A stretch of DNA of 64,000 nucleotides from Vagococcus fluvialis (GCF_003337315.1 NZ_QPJV01000002.1:248001-312000), one strand, 5' to 3'. Counted from the stretch's first letter, positions 25,850-35,360 are shown. A program made the numbers and translations. Notes: generated by a model not told the origin, from the sequence alone.

Positions 25850-25898
25850 GATGTCTCTTGGTATACTAAGACAGATAAGTCATGAAGAGGTGAAAGTT

Positions 25899-27677
25899 GT
25901 GAATGAAAGAATAAAAAATAAATTAGCTCTTTTACCAGATCAACCTGGGTGTTATTTGATGAAAGATAAAAATGGCACGATTATTTATGTAGGAAAAGCT
26001 AAAATTTTAAAAAATAGAGTGAGATCATATTTTACTGGTAGTCATGATACAAAAACAGAACGTCTAGTCAGTGAAATTGTTGATTTTGAATATATTGTAA
26101 CAGAATCTAATACAGAAGCTTTGTTACTTGAAATTAATTTGATTCAAAAAAATATGCCTAAATATAACATCATGCTAAAAGATGATAAATCATATCCTTT
26201 CATAAAAATCACTAATGAAAAAGCACCAAGACTTTTGATTACGAGAAAGGTCTTAAAGGATAATGCTACTTATTTTGGACCTTATCCTGATGTGAGAGCA
26301 GCTAATGAAACTAAACGCTTACTAGATAGAATGTATCCTCTTAGAAAATGTAAAAATTTACCTAATGAAGTTTGCTTATATTATCATATGGGACAATGTT
26401 TAGGGCCTTGTGTTAATGAGGTTGTAGAAGAGCAGTACAAACAAATGGTAGAAGAAGTGAAACACTTTTTAAATGGCGGTGGTTATGTAGCTGTTCAAAA
26501 AGAGTTAGAGAAAAAAATGGAAAAAGCAGCAGAAGAGATGGAATTTGAAAGAGCAGCTGAATACCGAGATCAAATCAACGCCATTGAAACTGTTATGACA
26601 AAACAAAAGATGACCAATGCTGACTTTATTGACCGGGATATATTTGGTTACGCCGTTGATAAGGGATGGATGGTTGTTCAGGTGTTTTTTGTAAGACAAG
26701 GTAAATTAATTGAAAGACGTGTCTTTGATTTTCCTTTTTATAATGAAGCAGAAGAAGATTTCTTAACGTTTATAGGTCAATTTTATTTAGAGAGTCAGCA
26801 TTTTATTCCAAAAGAAATTTTAATTCCAAAAGATATTTCAAAAGAAGATGTGGCAACTATTGTTCCGACTAAAATCTTACAACCACAACGGGGTGAAAAG
26901 AAAAAATTAGTCGAGTTAGCTAATAAAAATGCAGCTATTTATTTAAATGAACAATTTAGTTTGATTGAAAGAAAAGAAGAAAGAACTATTGGTGCTGTTG
27001 AAAATCTAGGTGAAATTATGAGGATACCTACCCCGTACCGTATAGAAGCCTTTGATAACTCTAACATTATGGGTACAGACCCAGTATCAGCTATGGTCGT
27101 TTATATTAATGGTAAACCAGATAAAAAAGAGTATCGAAAATTTAAAATTAAAACAGTAAAAGGTCCAGATGACTATGCTTCTATGGAAGAAGTTATTTTC
27201 AGACGTTATTCAAGAGTCTTAAAAGAATCACTGCCATTACCAGATTTGATTTTAATTGATGGTGGAAAAGGTCAAGTACATGCTGCACAAGAGGTCCTTG
27301 AAAATCAGTTGGGGTTAGATATACCAATTGCAGGATTGGCTAAAAATGATAAGCATAAAACCAGTGATTTACTCTTTGGAACAGACCTAGAACCTGTACC
27401 ATTAAAAAGAAATTCATCTGAGTTCTTTTTACTACAAAGGATTCAAGATGAGGTACACCGATTTGCCATCACTTTCCATAGAAACACAAGAAGTAAAACA
27501 AGTTTTTCTTCTCAATTAGACAATATTGACGGATTAGGACCAAAAAGGAAAAAAGAATTGCTTAAAGCTTTCAAATCCGTGAAAAGTATTGCAGCAGCTA
27601 CTGAGGAAGAAATCATTGCAACAGGAATGCCTAAAAACGTTGCTAAAGCAATTGTAGAACACTTCAATGAAAAATAA
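25899..27677 (+). CDS. uvrC: Excinuclease ABC subunit C
   Basis: 592 residues from GTG 25899, which has GAAGAGGTGAAA upstream. GIY-YIG nuclease domain at the N-terminus ([19 protein letters not shown]), UVR motif [15 protein letters not shown] near 205, the RNase H-like C-terminal nuclease with [17 protein letters not shown] and [10 protein letters not shown], then a helix-hairpin-helix pair ([16 protein letters not shown]). It makes both incisions in nucleotide excision repair with UvrAB. Confidence 0.95.
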   Translation: MNERIKNKLALLPDQPGCYLMKDKNGTIIYVGKAKILKNRVRSYFTGSHDTKTERLVSEIVDFEYIVTESNTEALLLEINLIQKNMPKYNIMLKDDKSYPFIKITNEKAPRLLITRKVLKDNATYFGPYPDVRAANETKRLLDRMYPLRKCKNLPNEVCLYYHMGQCLGPCVNEVVEEQYKQMVEEVKHFLNGGGYVAVQKELEKKMEKAAEEMEFERAAEYRDQINAIETVMTKQKMTNADFIDRDIFGYAVDKGWMVVQVFFVRQGKLIERRVFDFPFYNEAEEDFLTFIGQFYLESQHFIPKEILIPKDISKEDVATIVPTKILQPQRGEKKKLVELANKNAAIYLNEQFSLIERKEERTIGAVENLGEIMRIPTPYRIEAFDNSNIMGTDPVSAMVVYINGKPDKKEYRKFKIKTVKGPDDYASMEEVIFRRYSRVLKESLPLPDLILIDGGKGQVHAAQEVLENQLGLDIPIAGLAKNDKHKTSDLLFGTDLEPVPLKRNSSEFFLLQRIQDEVHRFAITFHRNTRSKTSFSSQLDNIDGLGPKRKKELLKAFKSVKSIAAATEEEIIATGMPKNVAKAIVEHFNEK

Positions 27678-27749
27678 CGTAGTTTTTTTGTTTAAGAAAT
27701 GGTACAATAAAAAAGATTTTTTTAAAATTAAATTTAAAGGGGAATATCC

Positions 27750-28046
27750 GTGTCATTAATTATTAATATTATTGCGATTGCTACTACGTTCGCGTCTATG
27801 CTGTATTTTTACTATCACAGCAACTTAGCAAAGAAAACAGTTTTAGGTCAAAAAGTCTTAGCTTTTACTAGTCAAATTACTATGAGTGCTTTTATTTTAG
27901 GTTTAGGAGTTATTTTAATTGAATTAAATGCTTTTGGTTTATCAAGATCTAAATTTGTGGATCACTTGTTACTATATGGTGCATTTGTTGGATTAGTGAA
28001 TGCTTTAAGTTTATGGTATTTTTCACGTACTTTAAAAGAGGATTAA
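27750..28046 (+). CDS. Small three-helix membrane protein, unknown function
   Basis: 98 residues beginning at GTG with AAAGGGGAA upstream. Hydrophobic segments at about 3-22, 42-62 and 72-92. I do not recognise the family with confidence. It has a likely promoter (TGGTACAAT near 27700) and lies alone between uvrC and the NADH dehydrogenase gene, so it may be its own transcript. Confidence 0.7.
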   Translation: MSLIINIIAIATTFASMLYFYYHSNLAKKTVLGQKVLAFTSQITMSAFILGLGVILIELNAFGLSRSKFVDHLLLYGAFVGLVNALSLWYFSRTLKED

Positions 28047-28088
28047 ACTGTATAAATAAAGAAATTTAACTGTAATAGTTTCAATCAA

Positions 28089-28117
28089 TTGACATTTTTG
28101 TGAAATACTCCTATAGT
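28089..28117 (+). promoter_or_regulatory. Promoter of the NADH dehydrogenase gene
   Basis: TTGACA (28089-28094), 17 bases, TATAGT (28112-28117). Confidence 0.85.
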
Positions 28118-28152
28118 GAAATAGAATTAACGTATGGAGGGAATAGGAAAAG

Positions 28153-29358
28153 ATGAACAAGCCAAAAATTGTTATTCTTGGAGCAGGTTATGCTGGATTA
28201 AAAACAGCTAAACAATTGCAAAAGAAAAATGTCAATGCTGAAATTATTTTAGTAAACAAAAATGAGTACCACTACGAGTCAACACAATTACATGAGGTTG
28301 CTGCAGGAACAGAACCAGGAAGTAAAATTAGTTTCAATATTGCAGATGTTATTGACTCTAACAAAGTAACATTTATTCAAGATGAAGTAACTTTAATTAA
28401 AAAAGAAGAAAAGAAAGTTATTTTAGCTAAAAAAGGCGAAATCTCTTATGATTATTTAGTGATTGCTTTAGGGTTTGAATCAGAGACATTTGGTATCCCT
28501 GGAGTTAATGAATTTTCTAAACCTTTAGTAGATATTAAAACAGCAGAAGCTGCTCGTCAGTATTTAGATACTAATTTAGCTAACTATGCTAAATCAAAAA
28601 ACGAAGCAGATTTATCTATTGCAGTTTGTGGAGCTGGATTTACAAGTATTGAATACTTAGGAGAAATTACTAATCGTATTCCTAAATTAGCTGAAAAATT
28701 AAATTTCCCAGCTGATAAAGTGAAAATCACTTGTATCGAAGCTATGCCAACATTATTACCAATGTTCTCAGAAAAACTAGGAACTTATGGTATTGATGTT
28801 CTTAAAAAACGTGGTGTTAACTTTATTGTTGGCACACCAATTAAAGAAATTAAAGAAAACACTGTTGTTTACGAACAAGAGGGTGAATTAAAAGAACTAA
28901 CAGCCAATACTGTTATTTGGACAACTGGAGTACGTGGTAGTGCTGTTGTAGGTGAATCAGGATTTGATGAGCGTCGTGGACGTGTTGTTGTTGAATCTGA
29001 TCTTTCTGTAGCTGGATTCCCAGAAGTATTTATGATTGGGGATGTTAGTGCTGTTATGGATGGTGATTCAGGTCGTCCATTCCCAACTACTGCACAAATT
29101 GCTTTACAACAAGGTGCTTACTTAGGTAATGCTCTTGCTGCTAAATTAAACAACCAATCAGTTGAAGCATTTACTTACAAACCATTAGGAACAGTTGCTT
29201 CTATTGGTAATAACGTTGGTTTAGGTAACGTTATGGGTAAAGAAGTTAAAGGTTATATTGGTTCTATTATGAAGAAAAATATTATCAATAAATCACTTGT
29301 AACAACAGGTGGAACTAAAACACTTCTTAAAAAAGGTCGTTTTGACTACTATCATTAA
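28153..29358 (+). CDS. ndh: Type II NADH:quinone oxidoreductase (NDH-2 family)
   Basis: 401-residue FAD/NAD(P)-binding oxidoreductase: IVILGAGYAGLKTAKQL at the N-terminus for FAD, a second Rossmann motif SIAVCGAGFTSIEYLGE for NADH, IWTTGVRGS, and EVFMIGDVSAVMDGDSGRPF near the C-terminus, with the QQG quinone-site-like segment in TTAQIALQQGAYLGN. It is a non-proton-pumping membrane-surface enzyme that reoxidises NADH with menaquinone. Sulfide:quinone reductases share the fold but need extra Cys residues not seen here. Confidence 0.9.
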   Translation: MNKPKIVILGAGYAGLKTAKQLQKKNVNAEIILVNKNEYHYESTQLHEVAAGTEPGSKISFNIADVIDSNKVTFIQDEVTLIKKEEKKVILAKKGEISYDYLVIALGFESETFGIPGVNEFSKPLVDIKTAEAARQYLDTNLANYAKSKNEADLSIAVCGAGFTSIEYLGEITNRIPKLAEKLNFPADKVKITCIEAMPTLLPMFSEKLGTYGIDVLKKRGVNFIVGTPIKEIKENTVVYEQEGELKELTANTVIWTTGVRGSAVVGESGFDERRGRVVVESDLSVAGFPEVFMIGDVSAVMDGDSGRPFPTTAQIALQQGAYLGNALAAKLNNQSVEAFTYKPLGTVASIGNNVGLGNVMGKEVKGYIGSIMKKNIINKSLVTTGGTKTLLKKGRFDYYH

Positions 29359-29372
29359 AAATAAATAAATAT

Positions 29373-29408
29373 GAGAGAGTTTCTTTAAATAGAGACTCTC
29401 TCTTTTTT
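29373..29408 (+). terminator. Terminator of ndh
   Basis: GAGAGAGTTTCT / AGAGACTCTCTC with loop TTAAAT, then TTTTTT. Confidence 0.9.
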
Positions 29409-29411
29409 GTG

Positions 29412-29440
29412 TTGACAGAAAATAAAAAATAATATAGTAT
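29412..29440 (+). promoter_or_regulatory. Promoter of the padR-natAB-like operon
   Basis: TTGACA (29412-29417), 17 bases, TAGTAT (29435-29440). Confidence 0.75.
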
Positions 29441-29488
29441 ATCACTTAACGATATATCACATGATGATATATCTGTTGATGATATATT
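29437..29488. promoter_or_regulatory. Operator array: GATATATC repeats at about 15-bp period
   Basis: GATATATC occurs at 29451 and 29466, GATATATT at 29481, and a related GTATATC at 29437, on top of the -10 and the start region. The 15-base units end in GAT. This is probably the autoregulatory binding array of the PadR protein encoded next. Confidence 0.6.
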
Positions 29489-29508
29489 TTGAAAGAGGGG
29501 ATGAAAAG

Positions 29509-29826
29509 GTGAATGAGCCGTTAACAGACTCTAATTATCTAATTCTTTTGGCATTATTAGAACCAAAACATGGATACGCCATTATGAAAGATATATCTGA
29601 TATCACAGAGGGAAACGTATCAATCGGTCCTGCGAGTATGTATACTATTTTAAAAAAACTATTGAAAAACGAATGGATTACGTTGGAACAAGATGATGAC
29701 CGGAAAAAAATCTATTTGATTACAGACTCAGGGATTAAAAAGTTAGAAGAAGAAGTTGAAAGAAGAAAATTATTTTATTTAGCTGGGGACAGATTACTTT
29801 CGGAAGCACGAGGTGGTCAGAATTGA
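29509..29826 (+). CDS. PadR family transcriptional regulator
   Basis: 105 residues from GTG 29509. Winged helix: YLILLALLEPKHGYAIMKDI, GPASMYTILKKLLKNEWI and the DDRKKIYLITDSG wing, then a short dimerisation helix. The upstream in-frame ATG codons (29461 and others) lie within the operator repeats, so GTG 29509 with AGAGGGGAT is the better start. It most likely represses its own operon, which encodes an ABC exporter. Confidence 0.85.
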   Translation: MNEPLTDSNYLILLALLEPKHGYAIMKDISDITEGNVSIGPASMYTILKKLLKNEWITLEQDDDRKKIYLITDSGIKKLEEEVERRKLFYLAGDRLLSEARGGQN

Positions 29827-30512
29827 TTATTAAGGAGAAAAAGTATGTTATCTCAAAGGGTTTGGCTTTTTATGCAGAAATGGAGAGTCGAAGGTTAGAA
29901 AAAGAGTTAGCAGATGGTTGGGAAATGGATAAAATTAATTGGCTTGGTTTTTATCGGTTGAAAAAAGTAAAACCAGAAGAAGCTCAAATAGTTATTGATT
30001 TTTATCCAGGTAAGAAAAATGAAATAGATGAGTATTTAGATATTTACGAAGCGGCAGGTTGGGAAAAAGTAACAAGTTACAGAAATCGTTACTTTGTTTT
30101 TAAATCAGATGTCGGAACGGAAGCAGTTTACACAGATGAAGAAAGTTATGCCTCAAGATTAAAAAAAGAAAAATTATGGATGATTTTAAATTCTTTTTAC
30201 TTTTTTATTTTCGGTTTAATAGGTCTGTTACTTATAAAGCTACCTAATATTAAAGAATGGCTATTAGAGGTTAAACCACTTTATTTTATTTTAGTGATGG
30301 TGACTGAATTAAGTTTAATGGTACCGCTAATTGTGACTGCATTAATGCTGTATTACAAAGTTATTTACGCCAAACGGCAAATTTATTATAAAGAGCCCAA
30401 GAGTTATGCTAAGAAGCAACATTTCTTTATCGATTTAATTCTAGCAGGATTAATTGGAGCTTTCTTAGGTGGTATTATTGGGTTCTTATCAGGGTACTTT
30501 GAATTATTTTAA
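29823..30512 (+). CDS. DUF2812 membrane protein
   Basis: 229 residues from TTG 29823, which overlaps the padR stop codon. The N-terminal soluble part (about 1-110) is the DUF2812 domain (AFYAEMESRRLEKELADGWEM, WLGFYRLKK, YLDIYEAAGWEKV). Three hydrophobic segments follow (about 120-137, 152-178, 203-225). DUF2812 genes often accompany PadR regulators and ABC exporters; molecular role unknown, possibly a co-sensor. Confidence 0.85.
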   Translation: MIIKEKKYVISKGLAFYAEMESRRLEKELADGWEMDKINWLGFYRLKKVKPEEAQIVIDFYPGKKNEIDEYLDIYEAAGWEKVTSYRNRYFVFKSDVGTEAVYTDEESYASRLKKEKLWMILNSFYFFIFGLIGLLLIKLPNIKEWLLEVKPLYFILVMVTELSLMVPLIVTALMLYYKVIYAKRQIYYKEPKSYAKKQHFFIDLILAGLIGAFLGGIIGFLSGYFELF

Positions 30513-30523
30513 GGAGGATTTGT

Positions 30524-31426
30524 ATGTTAGAAGTTGAAGGTTTAACAAAAGCATTTGGAGAGATGAAAGCAGTTGATAACGTCTCGTTCCGTATACCAGA
30601 TGGTAAAATTTTAGGTTTAATTGGTCAAAACGGGGCTGGTAAATCAACAACATTCCGCTTGATACTAAATTTTTTAGATCAAGATAAAGGAACGATTAGT
30701 TGGAATGGTCAACTTATTAATGAGGAAGACTACAACATCATTGGTTATCTACCTGAAGAACGTGGTTTATATCCTAAAGTAACAATCGAAGATCAATTAA
30801 TTTATTTTGGTCGTTTACGCGGAAAAAGTAAAAAAGAAATTGTGCCATTAATTGATAAATGGATGGAGAAGTTTCAAGTTAAAGGTAAAAAAACTGACAA
30901 AGTAAAATCTCTATCAAAGGGAAATCAACAAAAAGTTCAGTTGATTTCAACCTTAATTCATGAGCCTAAATTAGTTATTCTAGATGAGCCTTTTAGTGGT
31001 CTGGATCCAGTGAATGCTGAATTATTAAAGCAAGGAATTATTGAATTAAAAGATCAAGGTTCATGTGTTATTTTCTCAAGTCATAACATGGAAAATGTGG
31101 AACAAATCTGCGATCATTTAGTGATGCTTAAAAATGGGAAAATGGTATTAAATGGCCGAGTTGATGAAATTCGTGAACAATTTGGTAGAACACAACTTCA
31201 AATTGAAACAACTATTTCAAAAGAAGAACTTGAAAGTATATCAGGTGTTTTAGAGGTTATTGAGAAAAGAACAAATGTCTTTAATATTCGATTAGAAGAC
31301 CCAAGTGTTGGTAAAGTAATATTTGATAAAGCGCTAGAATTAACAGACTACTTGCCAGTATTTAATCAACAACCACCAACATTAGAAGAAATATTTAAAT
31401 TAAAAGTAGGTGAAGAAAATGAATAA
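30524..31426 (+). CDS. ABC transporter ATP-binding protein, NatA type
   Basis: 300 residues. Walker A GQNGAGKST, signature LSKGNQQKVQLI, Walker B LVILDEPFSGLDP, H-loop FSSHNME, with a C-terminal DUF4162-type extension (about 215-300). It pairs with the permease downstream, overlapping it by eight bases. NatAB exports Na+ in Bacillus; here the substrate is unknown and drug or peptide export is equally possible. Confidence 0.88.
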   Translation: MLEVEGLTKAFGEMKAVDNVSFRIPDGKILGLIGQNGAGKSTTFRLILNFLDQDKGTISWNGQLINEEDYNIIGYLPEERGLYPKVTIEDQLIYFGRLRGKSKKEIVPLIDKWMEKFQVKGKKTDKVKSLSKGNQQKVQLISTLIHEPKLVILDEPFSGLDPVNAELLKQGIIELKDQGSCVIFSSHNMENVEQICDHLVMLKNGKMVLNGRVDEIREQFGRTQLQIETTISKEELESISGVLEVIEKRTNVFNIRLEDPSVGKVIFDKALELTDYLPVFNQQPPTLEEIFKLKVGEENE

Positions 31427-32663
31427 ATTTTGGGTAGTCGCTTTAGAAACGTATAAAAAACAAGTTAAATCTGTTAGTTTCGTAATGATGATTTTAGCAC
31501 CACTTTTATTTTTAGGAATTTCTGCTGGTAGTGGTTATTTTGGTGCTCAATTTAATAAATTAAATGAAATTGCTGTGTTTAGTGAAACAGAAGGAATTCA
31601 GGAAGCTTTTATTGAGCAAAACAAAGAGCAATTTGATTTTAATAAAAAAATCAAAACAGAAGCTGAAGCTAAAAAAGCTTTAGAAAATGAAGAAATTGAT
31701 GGCTTTATTGATATAACGGTTAATGGTACGTCTGTTGAAGGAAACTATATTGGAACTAAATCTTTAGGAATGGAAAGTATTCAAAGGATTCAGCAAAGTT
31801 TAAGTCAAATTCAATTAGGCATTACAAGTGCTAGTCTTTCTTTATCTCAAGAAGAAGTTGGAAAATTAATGTCACCAGCTGCTTTTTCTGAAAAACAAGT
31901 TGAAGTGAAAGATGGTAAAATCCAAGATAGTAAAGATAATCGTCCTGTAATGATGATTGTTGGCATGGCAGTTATTTTCATGATGTACTTTATTGTCTTA
32001 CTATATTCATCAATCACAGCTCAAGAAGTCGCATCAGAAAAAGGAACACGTATTATGGAAGTGATTCTTTCAAGTACAACTGCTTCAAAACATTTCTACG
32101 GTAAAATCACTGGTATTTCCTTGGTTATTTTAACTCAAGTAGGAGTATATCTTGTAACTGGTTTATTAGGATATTTCTTTGTTAAAGATATGGACATGGT
32201 TCAATCATTCTTTAAAGAGATACCCGCTAATGAATTATTAAAAGGTTTACTTGGTTATAACTTATTATACTTATTATTTGGTGTCTTAATCTATACGATA
32301 TTAGCTGCTTTCCTAGGTTCTCTTGTAAGTAAAGTGGAAGACTCAGCAAAAGCGGCAGCACCAATTACTTATTTAACAATGATCGGCTTTTTAGGAAGTA
32401 TGATGGTCGGTATGAGTAACCCACAAAGTATTATTATTAAAGTGATGTCATTTATTCCATTCTTATCATCATTTGGTATGCCAATCAGAATTGCTAATAA
32501 TGATGTGAGTAATATGGAAGTTTTAATTTCATTAGCAATTTTAGTTGCTAGTATTGTTCTTTTATTAAGATTATCTGCAAAAGCGTATAAATCAACTGTT
32601 TTAATTTACAGTGATAAGAGTATGATGCATGTTTTTAAAGATGCTATGAAATTCTCTAAATAA
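31419..32663 (+). CDS. ABC-2 type exporter permease, NatB type
   Basis: About 414 residues from ATG 31419 (AGGTGA site). One N-terminal membrane helix (about 18-40), a large extracytoplasmic loop (about 45-170), then five or six membrane helices. The segment SEKGTRIMEVILSSTTASKHFYGKITG is the typical ABC-2 permease signature. It forms the exporter with the preceding ATPase under the PadR regulator. Confidence 0.88.
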   Translation: MNKFWVVALETYKKQVKSVSFVMMILAPLLFLGISAGSGYFGAQFNKLNEIAVFSETEGIQEAFIEQNKEQFDFNKKIKTEAEAKKALENEEIDGFIDITVNGTSVEGNYIGTKSLGMESIQRIQQSLSQIQLGITSASLSLSQEEVGKLMSPAAFSEKQVEVKDGKIQDSKDNRPVMMIVGMAVIFMMYFIVLLYSSITAQEVASEKGTRIMEVILSSTTASKHFYGKITGISLVILTQVGVYLVTGLLGYFFVKDMDMVQSFFKEIPANELLKGLLGYNLLYLLFGVLIYTILAAFLGSLVSKVEDSAKAAAPITYLTMIGFLGSMMVGMSNPQSIIIKVMSFIPFLSSFGMPIRIANNDVSNMEVLISLAILVASIVLLLRLSAKAYKSTVLIYSDKSMMHVFKDAMKFSK

Positions 32664-32714
32664 ATTTGTGCCAAAAATGTGCCAAATTATTTAAAAATCT
32701 TACTAAATCTCACT

Positions 32715-32762
32715 AAAGCAAAAAAAGAAACGCTTATTTAACAGCGTTTCTTTTTTTGCTTT
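32715..32762. terminator. Perfect 20-bp stem terminator
   Basis: The arms 32715-32734 and 32743-32762 are perfect reverse complements (AAAGCA...AACGCT and AGCGTT...TGCTTT) around an eight-base loop; the A7/T7 tract is inside the stem. It ends the natAB-like operon and may work on both strands. Confidence 0.8.
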
Positions 32763-32782
32763 ATTCTTAAAGATACTGTTTA

Positions 32783-32864
32783 CGTGGACGGTAGGAGTCG
32801 AACCTACACCATGCATATAGGAAAAAACTTTCAGCTATACGAGTATAACACCAAGTTCATCCAC
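32783..32864 (-). other. tRNA-like remnant, possible integration scar
   Basis: On the minus strand the ends GTGGATG and CGTCCAC form a seven-base-pair acceptor stem, and GTAGG-TTCGACT-CCTAC is a perfect T-arm. The middle 50 bases do not fold into D and anticodon arms: a TATAG/CTATA stem encloses a 14-base loop. No CCA follows. Such remnants are typical of attachment sites. Just upstream, the GTGCCAAA direct repeats (32668-32690) and frame CQKCAKLFKNLTKSH* resemble an integrase gene tail. Nothing else is seen in the roughly 320-base gap 32664-32984. Confidence 0.45.
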
Positions 32865-32984
32865 TAAATTTAACTTAGTCTTATTATGCCTTAAAGTCTT
32901 TAAGAAAGCTTAAAGTAATTTTGAAGAAATATCTAATAATTTAGAGTAAAATGTAAATAGTTTGAAAGAAAGTATGGTGGTAGA

Positions 32985-33542
32985 TTGATTTCTCTAATTT
33001 TAACAAGTATTAGTTTATTTATCGCAACAAATGTAGATGATCTAATATTGTTAATTATGTTTTTTGCTCTATACAGAGTGACTCAAAAAAGAAAAGAAGT
33101 AGTGATTGGGCAGTATTTAGGAATGGGAGCCATTATTTTTATTAGTGTTATTATTAGTTATACGATTGGAAAATTGGATTTATTTGAATTGAAATGGTTA
33201 GGAGTCATCCCAATATTACTTGGAGTTAAAACGTTATTTGAAAAATCTGAAGATGAAGAGACTCTAGAGAAAAAGAATAGTGCATTAATTAGCCAAGTGG
33301 CATTTCTAACACTGCTAAATGGAACGGATAATATAGTGGTTTATGTGTCGTTGTTTAGCCCGTTGTCTGTAGGGGCAATGTTTTTAAGTATTATTATTTT
33401 TTTAATAATGACAGCTTTTTGGTGTTTAATGGCTATGAAGTTAGTTAGTCACAAAGGTGTAAGTGAAAAATTAATAAAATACAAACACTACTTAGTACCT
33501 GTTGTATTAATCTATGTTGGATTAAATATGTTATTTGGATAA
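32985..33542 (+). CDS. cadD: CadD family cadmium resistance transporter
   Basis: 185 residues with five to six membrane segments. The family signatures ATNVDDLILLIMFFA near the N-terminus and LLNGTDNIVVYVSLFSPL near residue 110 are clear. CadD proteins export or bind Cd2+ and are often plasmid- or island-borne. Start is TTG 32985 with GGTGG upstream. No cadX-type regulator is adjacent. It lies next to a tRNA-like scar, suggesting acquisition. Confidence 0.85.
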   Translation: MISLILTSISLFIATNVDDLILLIMFFALYRVTQKRKEVVIGQYLGMGAIIFISVIISYTIGKLDLFELKWLGVIPILLGVKTLFEKSEDEETLEKKNSALISQVAFLTLLNGTDNIVVYVSLFSPLSVGAMFLSIIIFLIMTAFWCLMAMKLVSHKGVSEKLIKYKHYLVPVVLIYVGLNMLFG

Positions 33543-33548
33543 AAAGAA

Positions 33549-33583
33549 AAAACCAAAACTTGAAATAAGTTTTGGTTTTTTTG
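33549..33583. terminator. Bidirectional terminator cadD / rpsD
   Basis: AAAACCAAAACTT / AAGTTTTGGTTTT, 13-base stem with a five-base loop; T-rich tails on both strands. Confidence 0.92.
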
Positions 33584-33589
33584 ATAATC

Positions 33590-34201
33590 TTAAAGTAATT
33601 TGTTGTAGAATTCTACTACGTATGACTCATCGATATCTTGAGATAACTCTTCACGTTCAGGTAAACGAGTTAAGCTACCTGATAAAGTGTCAGCATCAAA
33701 GCTAACGAATGCTGGACGGCCTAATGTAGACTCAACAGCTTCTTTAATGAATGTTACATCTTTAGATTTTTCACGAACAGAAATAACTTGTCCTGGTTCA
33801 ACGCGGTATGATGGAATATCAACGCGTTTTCCGTCAACTAAGATATGACCGTGGTTTACAAATTGACGAGCTTGACGACGTGTAGTAGCTAAACCTAAAC
33901 GGTAAACTACGTTGTCTAAACGTTGCTCTAGTAAGATCATGAAGTTAACACCGTGTTTACCTTCTTTGATTTGACCAGCAGCTACGAATAAGTTACGGAA
34001 TTGACGCTCTGTTAATCCGTAAGTGTGACGTAATTTTTGTTTTTCAGCTAATTGTAAGCCGTACTCAGATTTTTTAACACGGCTGTTAGGTCCGTGTTGA
34101 CCTGGTGCGTATGGACGACGAGCTAATTCTTTACCAGTTCCTGATAATGAAACGCCTAAACGTCTTGATAATTTCCAACTTGGGCCAGTATAACGTGACA
34201 T
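33590..34201 (-). CDS. rpsD: 30S ribosomal protein S4
   Basis: 203 residues from ATG 34201 (GGAGG eight bases upstream; the in-frame reading from 34216 covers that site). Sequence signatures: [29 protein letters not shown], the S4 RNA-binding domain [26 protein letters not shown]. It is a primary 16S rRNA binder and, in Firmicutes, an autoregulator of its own mRNA. No zinc Cys motif is present, so it is the Cys-less form. Confidence 0.97.
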   Translation of the reverse strand: MSRYTGPSWKLSRRLGVSLSGTGKELARRPYAPGQHGPNSRVKKSEYGLQLAEKQKLRHTYGLTERQFRNLFVAAGQIKEGKHGVNFMILLEQRLDNVVYRLGLATTRRQARQFVNHGHILVDGKRVDIPSYRVEPGQVISVREKSKDVTFIKEAVESTLGRPAFVSFDADTLSGSLTRLPEREELSQDIDESYVVEFYNKLL

Positions 34202-34384
34202 AAATAATTCCTCCAATAAAATTCTTTTGATTTGGAGTAAAATAATTTCTTAAAAATATTAACATCCGCTTAGTTTATTTTTCAATCTTCACCCTTGCAG
34301 CCGTGGCTACTCAATTGAACCTAAAACTTAGGCAAACAAACTAATAACGAGCTGTTTATTTTTTAGCTGCATTATTTTACACAA
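34202..34384 (-). promoter_or_regulatory. Long 5' leader of rpsD, putative S4 autoregulatory RNA
   Basis: About 180 bases lie between the rpsD promoter and start codon, with no ORF. Hairpins are visible, for example CCTAAGTTTTAGG, and a conserved-looking GTAGCCACGGCTGCAAGGGTGAAG segment. rpsD leaders bind S4 in Bacillus; this one is assigned by position. Confidence 0.6.
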
Positions 34385-34389
34385 ATTAT

Positions 34390-34419
34390 ATTATACAATG
34401 AAAGAAGCTAGATAGTCAA
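34390..34419 (-). promoter_or_regulatory. Promoter of rpsD
   Basis: Minus-strand TTGACT (34419-34414), 18 bases, TATAAT (34395-34390). Confidence 0.85.
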
Positions 34420-34559
34420 TAAAAAAAGTAATAACAAAAATTTATAGATTTTTGACGGTTTTTTTTCATTTTTAGATACAATTAAGAAGCTAATTATGAT
34501 AGATTGTATAAGAATAAAATTTAAACAGACCGTTTAAATAGGAGAAAGGGAATTTGGTA

Positions 34560-35351
34560 ATGGAATATAAATCTGATTTAATGGAGAAAATTGATGCTTC
34601 AATAGCAAAAAAAAATCAATTAATTGACGCACACTTTGGAAGGTACGCTGTAAGATCTATTTTAGCAACACTTTACTTAAGCTTAGGTTCGGCAATTGCG
34701 ATTGGTTTAGGATTAAAGTTTGATGGAGGAGTTGGAAAAGCTTTATACGCTTTTGCTTTTGGTTTAGGGTTATCATTAATTATCTTCTTAAATGCTGAGC
34801 TTGGAACATCTAATATGATGTATATGTCAGTAGCTGCTTATCGTAAGAAATTATCTGTAGCAAAAGCAGCTAAAATCTTATTTGTTTGTGTGTTATTCAA
34901 CTTAATTGGTGCTTTGGTCATTGCGTATCTCTTATCACTTACAGGTGCTTTTAATTCACTACCTGCGGATAATTTTTTAGTCCATATAGTAGAAGGTAAG
35001 TTTGAAAAGGGTGTTATCCAGACTTTAGTTGAAGCTATGTTTGCCAATATTATTGTTAACTTAGCTATTTTAATGTCAATGAAAGCAAAGGATGATATGG
35101 CTCGTTTTTCAATGATTTTATGTGTTATCTTCATCTTTACTTTCTTAGGGTTTGAGCACGTTATCGCTAACTTTATTTACTTCCCATTAGCTTTCTTCAC
35201 ATCAGGTGGAGCAGTAGCTGGTATGACAGTAGCTTCAGTTAGCACAAATATTGTTTTAGCTTTTATTGGAAACTTTATTGGTGGCGGATTAGTGATTGGT
35301 GTTACTTACGCATGGTTAAATAAAGATCAAACAGTTAAATACTTAGATTAA
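34560..35351 (+). CDS. Formate/nitrite transporter (FNT) family channel
   Basis: 263 residues with six membrane helices: about 33-53, 60-80, 104-130, 155-175, 187-207 and 225-250. FNT features are visible: GSAIAIGLGL early, NAELGTSNMMYM after helix 2, and the NLIGALVIAYLLS and IIVNLAILM helices. Family members move formate, nitrite, hydrosulfide or lactate; the substrate is not decidable here. ATG 34560 is preferred to TTG 34554 given AGGAGAAAGGG upstream, but either is possible. Monocistronic with its own terminator. Confidence 0.87.
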   Translation: MEYKSDLMEKIDASIAKKNQLIDAHFGRYAVRSILATLYLSLGSAIAIGLGLKFDGGVGKALYAFAFGLGLSLIIFLNAELGTSNMMYMSVAAYRKKLSVAKAAKILFVCVLFNLIGALVIAYLLSLTGAFNSLPADNFLVHIVEGKFEKGVIQTLVEAMFANIIVNLAILMSMKAKDDMARFSMILCVIFIFTFLGFEHVIANFIYFPLAFFTSGGAVAGMTVASVSTNIVLAFIGNFIGGGLVIGVTYAWLNKDQTVKYLD

Positions 35352-35360
35352 AATTAAAAA

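Noticed and set aside
25839-25898. N-terminal extension of uvrC
   Set aside because: It runs through the trxA terminator and lacks a ribosome binding site; GTG 25899 gives the family N-terminus.
32783-32864. A functional class II tRNA
   Set aside because: Length fits, but no D-arm or seven-base anticodon loop can be formed.
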